This document shows positions 42,838-47,533 of a stretch of DNA of 47,533 nt, piece after piece. The notes under the pieces were generated by a model. The model saw only the letters and a program-made list of their open reading frames with translations, did not search any database and had not been told where the DNA came from. Source of the stretch: an uncultured Burkholderiales bacterium (GTDB lineage: Bacteria > Pseudomonadota > Gammaproteobacteria > Burkholderiales > Burkholderiaceae); assembly GCA_946480465.1 (NCBI GenBank), contig CAMLJY010000050.1, positions 1 through 47,533 of the forward strand, written 5' to 3'. A program made the position numbers and the translations under genes. Each line of letters begins with the position of its first letter. Within the stretch, counting starts at the first letter, position 1.

Positions 42838-45558
42838 TCAGCGCCCCGCTGGCGGGGCGGCCGGCACGCTCGGGTCCCCCGGCGGCTGGGGCGGCGCGAG
42901 GCCGGGCGGCTGCGAGCGATCCGGTACCGGCTGGTTCGCCTTCTTCGCCGCCTCGGCCACGGCCGCGGCCGTCGCCTCGTCCTCCTGCTTCTGCAGCGCG
43001 TTCAGCTGGTCGCTGACCTGGTTCGGGTCGGCCTTGATCATGTCGCCGTAGGCCTCGGGCGTCATGTTGTCGCTGCGGTGGTCGCGGATCTGGCGCAGGC
43101 GGGCCTTGACCGCGTCCGTCAGCTCCGGGCTCTCGAGCAGCTTGTTGATGTCTTCCAGGCCCTTGGAGCGCGCGTCCATCGTTGCCGCACCCAGCGCACC
43201 GAGGCCGAAGCCGGCACCGAAGGCGGCCGCCAGCACGGCGGTGATGCCGGCGCCGGTGCCGGCAAAGGCGGCCGGCCCGGGGGCGGCCGCACCACCGGCG
43301 TTGAAGAGCTTGATGGCGTTCTGGTCCAGGCCGATGCCGCACATCGTGATGTCGGCGCCCGTGAAGCCCAGGTTCAGCCCGGCGTTGTCGATCGCAATGG
43401 CCAGCGCGTTGGAGATCGATGCGCCCGCGAAGTTGGACACCTGCAGGCCCATGTAGCCGTCCACCGCGATGCCCGAGGCGCAGGAATTCTTCATGCCCGC
43501 GTAGTACTCGGTGGCCGGGCCCATCACCGTGTCGCGCGAGACGCCGATGTAGGTGTTGGTGTTGGGCCCCAGCACCGTGTCGTTGCCCTCGAAGATGGTG
43601 CGGTTGAACTGGTTGCCGGTGAAGTTGAAGTTGCCGCCGGTGCTGAACTTGAAGTTCGCGGCGCGGTGGTTGTGGTCGCCGCCGGCGGTCATGTAGGTCG
43701 CGCCGTCGGACTTCAGGTCGAAGGTCGTGGCCTTCATGAACAGCAGCGGACCCAGGTCGAAGAAGCCCTTGGTCGACTTGAACTGGTAGAAGCCGGAGGT
43801 GAAGCTCTTGCGGTCGCCTTCGGTGTACTCGCCGCGCTCGTTGGTGACGAAGGTGTTGAAGCCGTCGGTGACGATCTGGTCCTCGTGGCCCTTCACGTAG
43901 ACCAGCCGCTTGCCCTTGACGTAGTAGGTCTCGCCGTCTTCCTCGACGTAGACCTCGCGCCCCTTCATCACGTTGGTCTTCTGGTGATGGCGGATCAGGT
44001 TGGTCTGATCGTGGCCGACGGTGTGGGTCTCGTCGTTCTCGATCATCGTGTCCATGTTGCGCTCGGCCTGCAGCCACACCTGCTCGGCGCCCTTCTTGTC
44101 CTCGAAGCGCAGCGCATTGGCCGTGTTGTAGGCGCCGCCCTTGGTCGAGCGGGTCAGGATGCCGCTTTGCGTGGCGTTGGCGGGCAGGTCCCAGGGCGGC
44201 GTCTGGTCGGCGTTGTAGACGCGGCCGGTCACCAGCGGCTGGTCGGGGTCGCCCTCGAGGAAGTCGACGATCACCTCCTGGCCGATGCGCGGGATGTGGA
44301 TCATCCCGAAGCTCTTGCCGGCCCACGGATGCGACACGCGCAGCCAGCAGGAGCTGGTCTCGTTCTTCTGGCCGTGGCGGTCCCAGAAGAACTTGACCTT
44401 CACCCGGCCGTGGGCGTCGGTGAAGATCTCCTCGCCCTGCGGGCCGGTGATCACGGCCGATTGCGGCCCCTGCACGAAGGGCTTGGGCGTGCGCCGCGGC
44501 GGGCGGAACTGCTGCGCCGAGGGGATGGCGGCGAACTGGCACTCGATCAGCGTGTCGGGCCGGCCGCTTTCCTCGCTGGCCAGCGCGGCGCTCACGTGCA
44601 GCTGCGTCAGCAGGTACTCGCCGTTCTGGTCGCCGCGCGGGTGGCGCGTCAGCGTGAAGAGGTGGCCGGTGGCCAGGCCGTAGGCGTTGCTGGTGCCGGT
44701 GAGCTGCTCGTAGCGGGCCTGCACCTCGTCCATGCGGTTGTCGACCAGGTGCTCGCCCTCCGACGACTGCATGTAGTCGCCCTGGAAGTCGAACAGCTCG
44801 TAGTCGGACAGCGCGTAGTTGCGCTGCAGCGCGTACGCCACCTTCAGGTCGGTGCCGGGCTTCTCGAAGTTGTAGCTGGCCAGCGCCACCTTGCCGCTCT
44901 TGACCTCGCGCGAGAAGTTCCAGCTGGTGACGATGTCGGCATCGGGCGAGGCCTGGCCGACGTTGCCGTAGTAGGGCAGTTCCTCGTAGCCGGGCGCGGG
45001 GACGTGGGCGCTCGCCATGTCGACGAGGACCAGCTTGGGCGGCCCGTCCGAATGCTCGAAGTACCAGTAGATGCCTTCGTCCTCCATCAGCCGGGCGACG
45101 AAGTTGTAGTCCGTCTCGCGGTACTGCACGCAATAGCTGCGCTTGCGGTACATGCGGGTCGTCTTCCATTCGTAGTTCGCGATCGCCGCATGGCCGTCGA
45201 AGATCTTGGTGACGATCTCCTTGACGTCCAGGTCCTGGAAGATGCGGCAGTCGGACTTGCGGGTCAGGAACCACAGCCAGGGCACGACGGTGGCGTGGTA
45301 GCCGTAGTAGCGCCCCTGGTGCTTGCCCATGCCGAAGCGCGAGATGTAGCCGCCCACGTGGCGCTTGGCGCCGTCGCGCAGCTCGATGCTCACGTCCACC
45401 AGGTGGCCCAGCAGGTCCTCGGGGTGCAGGTCGGGCCGCTCGCTGAGCATCTGGACCTGCATCTCCTCCAGCTGGCTCAGGCCCGACGAGTAGGTCATCG
45501 AGTCGAAGCGCAGGTCGGCCGGCGGCAGCGGCGTGGTCAGCGTGATGGCGGTGGGCAT
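42838..45558 (-). CDS. vgrG: T6SS spike protein VgrG with C-terminal extension (VgrG2)
   Basis: The product has 906 residues from ATG 45558 (MPTAITLTTPLPPADLRFDS); a 39-residue upstream extension is not supported. The gp27/gp5 core is very similar to VgrG1 (GRVKVKFFWDRHGQKN, SHPWAGKSFGMIHIPRIGQE). The shaft differs: it lacks the 16-residue repeats and continues as Gly/Asn/Thr-rich beta strands. Residues 755-906 are an extension with a Gly/Ala hydrophobic segment (about 772-793), a charged helical part (LEDINKLLESPELTDAVKAR) and a Pro-rich end. The extension matches no toxin I know. It could be cargo or a docking platform for the DUF2169-pentapeptide fusion encoded next. Confidence 0.93.
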   Translation of the reverse strand: MPTAITLTTPLPPADLRFDSMTYSSGLSQLEEMQVQMLSERPDLHPEDLLGHLVDVSIELRDGAKRHVGGYISRFGMGKHQGRYYGYHATVVPWLWFLTRKSDCRIFQDLDVKEIVTKIFDGHAAIANYEWKTTRMYRKRSYCVQYRETDYNFVARLMEDEGIYWYFEHSDGPPKLVLVDMASAHVPAPGYEELPYYGNVGQASPDADIVTSWNFSREVKSGKVALASYNFEKPGTDLKVAYALQRNYALSDYELFDFQGDYMQSSEGEHLVDNRMDEVQARYEQLTGTSNAYGLATGHLFTLTRHPRGDQNGEYLLTQLHVSAALASEESGRPDTLIECQFAAIPSAQQFRPPRRTPKPFVQGPQSAVITGPQGEEIFTDAHGRVKVKFFWDRHGQKNETSSCWLRVSHPWAGKSFGMIHIPRIGQEVIVDFLEGDPDQPLVTGRVYNADQTPPWDLPANATQSGILTRSTKGGAYNTANALRFEDKKGAEQVWLQAERNMDTMIENDETHTVGHDQTNLIRHHQKTNVMKGREVYVEEDGETYYVKGKRLVYVKGHEDQIVTDGFNTFVTNERGEYTEGDRKSFTSGFYQFKSTKGFFDLGPLLFMKATTFDLKSDGATYMTAGGDHNHRAANFKFSTGGNFNFTGNQFNRTIFEGNDTVLGPNTNTYIGVSRDTVMGPATEYYAGMKNSCASGIAVDGYMGLQVSNFAGASISNALAIAIDNAGLNLGFTGADITMCGIGLDQNAIKLFNAGGAAAPGPAAFAGTGAGITAVLAAAFGAGFGLGALGAATMDARSKGLEDINKLLESPELTDAVKARLRQIRDHRSDNMTPEAYGDMIKADPNQVSDQLNALQKQEDEATAAAVAEAAKKANQPVPDRSQPPGLAPPQPPGDPSVPAAPPAGR

Positions 45559-45630
45559 GGGCGCACGATCGGGGCGAGCGGAGGCTCGGAGGTTGGGATC
45601 CTCGGGCAAGGCCCGGGGGGCGGCACAGTT

Positions 45631-45646
45631 CCAAAAGTCATCCGGG
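45631..45646 (-). promoter_or_regulatory. Shared T6SS upstream element, copy 6 (vgrG2)
   Basis: CCAAAAGTCATCCGGG on the + strand, 72 nt before the vgrG2 start and almost the same distance as the vgrG1 copy (69 nt). The core differs from the other strong copies by one base (G to A). Confidence 0.5.
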
Positions 45647-45710
45647 CTGGGCGGAAAGAAGCGGATCGCCTTCATCGCCCGGCCTCGGCAGCAATGCTGG
45701 GGCCGGGTCG

Positions 45711-45750
45711 TATCAGGCCGGTATCAGGCCTGCATCAGCGCGGTATCAGG
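45711..45750. repeat. Four iterons at 11-bp period upstream of vgrG2
   Basis: TATCAGG or a close variant begins at 45711, 45722, 45733 (CATCAGC) and 45744, exactly 11 bp apart. The sites would face the same side of the helix. They lie about 65 bp upstream of the shared T6SS element in the vgrG2 promoter region. Co-operative regulator binding is a natural reading, but no protein is known to me for this sequence. Confidence 0.65.
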
Positions 45751-45758
45751 CGGGCGGC

Positions 45759-45800
45759 GCATTCCGGCAGGGCGGAATGCTTCACGGACTTTTCAGTCCG
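45759..45800 (-). terminator. Two hairpins at the end of the methyltransferase gene
   Basis: CGGACT/AGTCCG (45785-45790 with 45795-45800, 4-nt loop) overlaps the stop codon. GCATTCCG/CGGAATGC (45759-45766 with 45773-45780, 6-nt loop) follows in the direction of transcription. No T-tract follows either stem, so they may give weak or factor-dependent termination before the vgrG2 promoter. Confidence 0.4.
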
Positions 45801-47136
45801 CCGCGTGGGACCGGCGGGCGCTGGCCAGCCATCCGGCGACCGGCCGGCCGCCTTCGACGCGGAGCACCGCCGGGCGGATGTCGACACCGGTGAAGCCGGC
45901 CTCCGCCAGGTGCCGGGCCAGCGGGCCGCGGCCGTGGGCGTAGCGCCCGGTGGGCTGCAGGCGCCAGGGGGTGTCGTCGTGCTCGGGCAGGGCCTCGACG
46001 CTGAAGACCAGCCAGCCGCCCGGCCGCAGTGCGGCGTGTGCATGGCGCAGCACCTCGCGCAGGTCGCCGAAGTAGATCAGCGTGTCAGCGGACACCAGCA
46101 GATCGAAGCGCTGGGCCTGCGTTTCCAGGTAGTAGCCGAGTTCCGCCTTGTGCAGCACGTCGTACACGCCGCGGACCCTGGCTCGGCGCAGCATGCCAAT
46201 CGACAGGTCGCAGCCGGCCAGCCGCCTGGCGTAGGGCTTGAGGTGCGGGCCGCACAGGCCGGTCCCGCAGCCCAGGTCGGCGACGTCCAGAGTGGCATCG
46301 GGCGCCGGCAGCAACTGGTGCAGGCGTTCGGCCACGAGGGCTGGGGCCTGGTAGTGCAGCGATTCCAGCTTGGCGTCGAAGGACTCGGCGAAGTGGTCGA
46401 ACACCTCTTCGACGTAGGCGTCGCTGGCGCGGCCGGGCGCCGCGTCGTCCTTGCCCTCACCCTCCGCGGCGGCCAGCAGGTGGCGGGCGATGGGGTTGTC
46501 CGGCTCCTCGTCCAGCCATTCGCGGTACAGCGCCGCGGCGCGCTGCTTCTCGCCCAGCAGCACCAGCGCGCGCAGCACGTCACTGCGCGCCTGCTGGTTC
46601 GTCGGCCACAGCGACACCGCGCGGCTGTTGGCCAGCAGCCCTTCGTGCACCCGGCCCTGGTCGAGCAGGGCCTGCGACAGCCGGTACCAGGCATCGCCAT
46701 CTTCCGGGTTGACCGCAATGGCCTGCCGCGCCGCGCGCTCTGCATCGGCCGGGCGGCCCTGCTTGCGGTAGAGCACCGCCAGGTTGGCCAAGGCCTGCGC
46801 GGCCGCCGTGCCGCCGGCCTCGACGCTGTGCTGCCAGGCCTCGGCCGCCGCATCGGCCTGACCGGCGAGCAGCAGGATGTTGCCCAGGTTGTTCCAGGCG
46901 CCGGCATCGTCCGGGCGCTGCGCCAGCGCTTCGCGCACCAGCGCCACGGCGTCGTCCGTGCGGCCCTGGGCATGGCGAAGCACGCCCAGGTAGTGCAGGG
47001 CGTCGGGCTGCTGCGGCCAGCTGCGCAGCACCGCGTCGAAGGCGGCCTCGGCCTCGGCCAGGCGGTCTTCGCGCAGCAGGCCGATGGCGCCGGCGAGGAG
47101 GTCGGCGGGGACGGGGGCGTCGTCGCTCGCGGGCAT
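45793..47136 (-). CDS. TPR-repeat class I methyltransferase
   Basis: The product has 447 residues. Five or so TPR units occupy about 10-225 (AEAAFDAVLRSWPQQPDALH, WNNLGNILLLAGQADAAAEA). A SAM-dependent methyltransferase domain follows at about 240-440, with the SAM motif DLGCGTG at 287-293, an acidic residue in GCDLSIGML and the motif FDLLVSADTLIYFGDL. The substrate is unknown; TPRs suggest a protein target or partner. No ribosome binding site is visible before ATG 47136. It lies 234 nt upstream of vgrG2 in the same direction, with hairpins between, so a T6SS link is not shown. Confidence 0.85.
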   Translation of the reverse strand: MPASDDAPVPADLLAGAIGLLREDRLAEAEAAFDAVLRSWPQQPDALHYLGVLRHAQGRTDDAVALVREALAQRPDDAGAWNNLGNILLLAGQADAAAEAWQHSVEAGGTAAAQALANLAVLYRKQGRPADAERAARQAIAVNPEDGDAWYRLSQALLDQGRVHEGLLANSRAVSLWPTNQQARSDVLRALVLLGEKQRAAALYREWLDEEPDNPIARHLLAAAEGEGKDDAAPGRASDAYVEEVFDHFAESFDAKLESLHYQAPALVAERLHQLLPAPDATLDVADLGCGTGLCGPHLKPYARRLAGCDLSIGMLRRARVRGVYDVLHKAELGYYLETQAQRFDLLVSADTLIYFGDLREVLRHAHAALRPGGWLVFSVEALPEHDDTPWRLQPTGRYAHGRGPLARHLAEAGFTGVDIRPAVLRVEGGRPVAGWLASARRSHAAD

Positions 47137-47533
47137 GCTGGAGGAATGGGGATGGTGCGTTGGCTCCGGGCAGCTTAGACCGGATGCAGCGGGATGCCGA
47201 GGGGCGGAGATTCGCCCTGGCGGGGCGAGGGGCTGAGGGTTGTCGCGGCCGGGGCTCGCCTTCGCGCTTTGCCGTCAGCGGTTCACTGCCATCCGGCCGG
47301 GTCTCGCCCCGGCGGGCGAGTCACTTCTTTCTGCTGGCCCAGAAAGAAGTAACCAAGAAAGAGGGCCTGAACGTCCATCCGTGCATCCGCAGGCTCAGTG
47401 CATCCGCCACAGTTGTGGCTCCCCACCCTGGCATTCCTAATACCCCGAACCGTCGGTCACCAGATTGGCACGTAAGCCGCCCTGGCATGCGAAAGCATGC
47501 GGCGTGTCGCGCCCTGAGTGGGACCGCATGGCA
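47137..47533. other. 397-bp non-coding tail with palindromic repeat-like element
   Basis: No convincing gene is present. A perfect 11-bp inverted repeat (ACTTCTTTCTG 47323-47333 / CAGAAAGAAGT 47340-47350, 6-nt loop) is followed by AACCAAGAAAGAGGGCC. Similar TTCTTT/AAAGAAGTAACC palindromes are, from memory, scattered through many beta- and gammaproteobacterial genomes, so this is probably a dispersed repeat. A second small hairpin (GCATGC-GAAA-GCATGC, 47485-47500) lies further on. Confidence 0.6.

Noticed and set aside
40288..47178. Open frame of nearly 2300 codons on the + strand opposite vgrG2 and the pentapeptide genes
   Set aside because: It is antisense to clear VgrG, pentapeptide and methyltransferase genes. 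It shows no domain, is biased to Val/Gly/Arg/Gln, and crosses several intergenic regions.
47240..47440. 66-codon open frame on the + strand in the right-hand tail
   Set aside because: It crosses the palindromic repeat-like element, has no ribosome binding site and no recognisable product.

Overview
This GC-rich window comes from a betaproteobacterial chromosome, most likely order Burkholderiales near the Rubrivivax/Leptothrix/Roseateles group. The evidence is the ribosomal protein types, infA lying between secY and rpmJ, and the codon usage; the genus is an inference. No tRNA, rRNA, CRISPR array or transposase was seen. REGION 1 (1-10334, + strand): the end of rpsQ, a stand-alone peroxiredoxin gene, then the spc and alpha ribosomal operons in canonical order (rplN-rplX-rplE-rpsN-rpsH-rplF-rplR-rpsE-rpmD-rplO-secY-infA-rpmJ-rpsM-rpsK-rpsD-rpoA-rplQ), closed by a clear intrinsic terminator. 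A terminator-like hairpin after rpsQ and a good sigma70 promoter before rplN show that the peroxiredoxin gene splits the usual S10-spc continuum. REGION 2 (10393-26318): the envelope and regulatory half of a type VI secretion system (T6SS). tssJ-tssK-tssL-tssM-tagF run forward and converge on pppA-tagH. A divergent gene encodes a LysM/TPR lipoprotein, which converges on an operon of TPR lipoprotein, NodB deacetylase lipoprotein and a PpkA-type transmembrane kinase. This is a threonine-phosphorylation control module next to a possible peptidoglycan-handling set. The sheath, tube, baseplate and ATPase genes (tssA/B/C/E/F/G/H, hcp) are not in the window. REGION 3 (26476-37390, - strand): a second Ser/Thr kinase with duplicated extracytoplasmic domains, then a complete VgrG payload cassette transcribed as vgrG1, DUF2169 adaptor, a ketoacyl-synthase-like protein without its usual catalytic motifs, DUF4150 PAAR-like tip, AHH-family nuclease effector, Imm11 (DUF1629) immunity protein, DUF6484 protein and a TIGR02270 HEAT-like protein. 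REGION 4 (37548-45558, - strand): a second cassette of vgrG2 with a C-terminal extension, a DUF2169-pentapeptide fusion, a second pentapeptide protein, DUF3540, DUF4150 and a small membrane-anchored protein, with no recognisable toxin. A TPR-methyltransferase gene and a 397-base tail carrying a repeat-like palindrome end the window. The most unusual signal is a roughly 16-bp element with consensus CC(G/A)AAAGTCA(T/C)GCCGG. It occurs six times, always in non-coding DNA upstream of a T6SS transcription unit (tssJ, tagH, the LysM lipoprotein gene, kinase 2, vgrG1, vgrG2), and was not noticed elsewhere by eye. It looks like the operator of one regulator controlling the whole locus.
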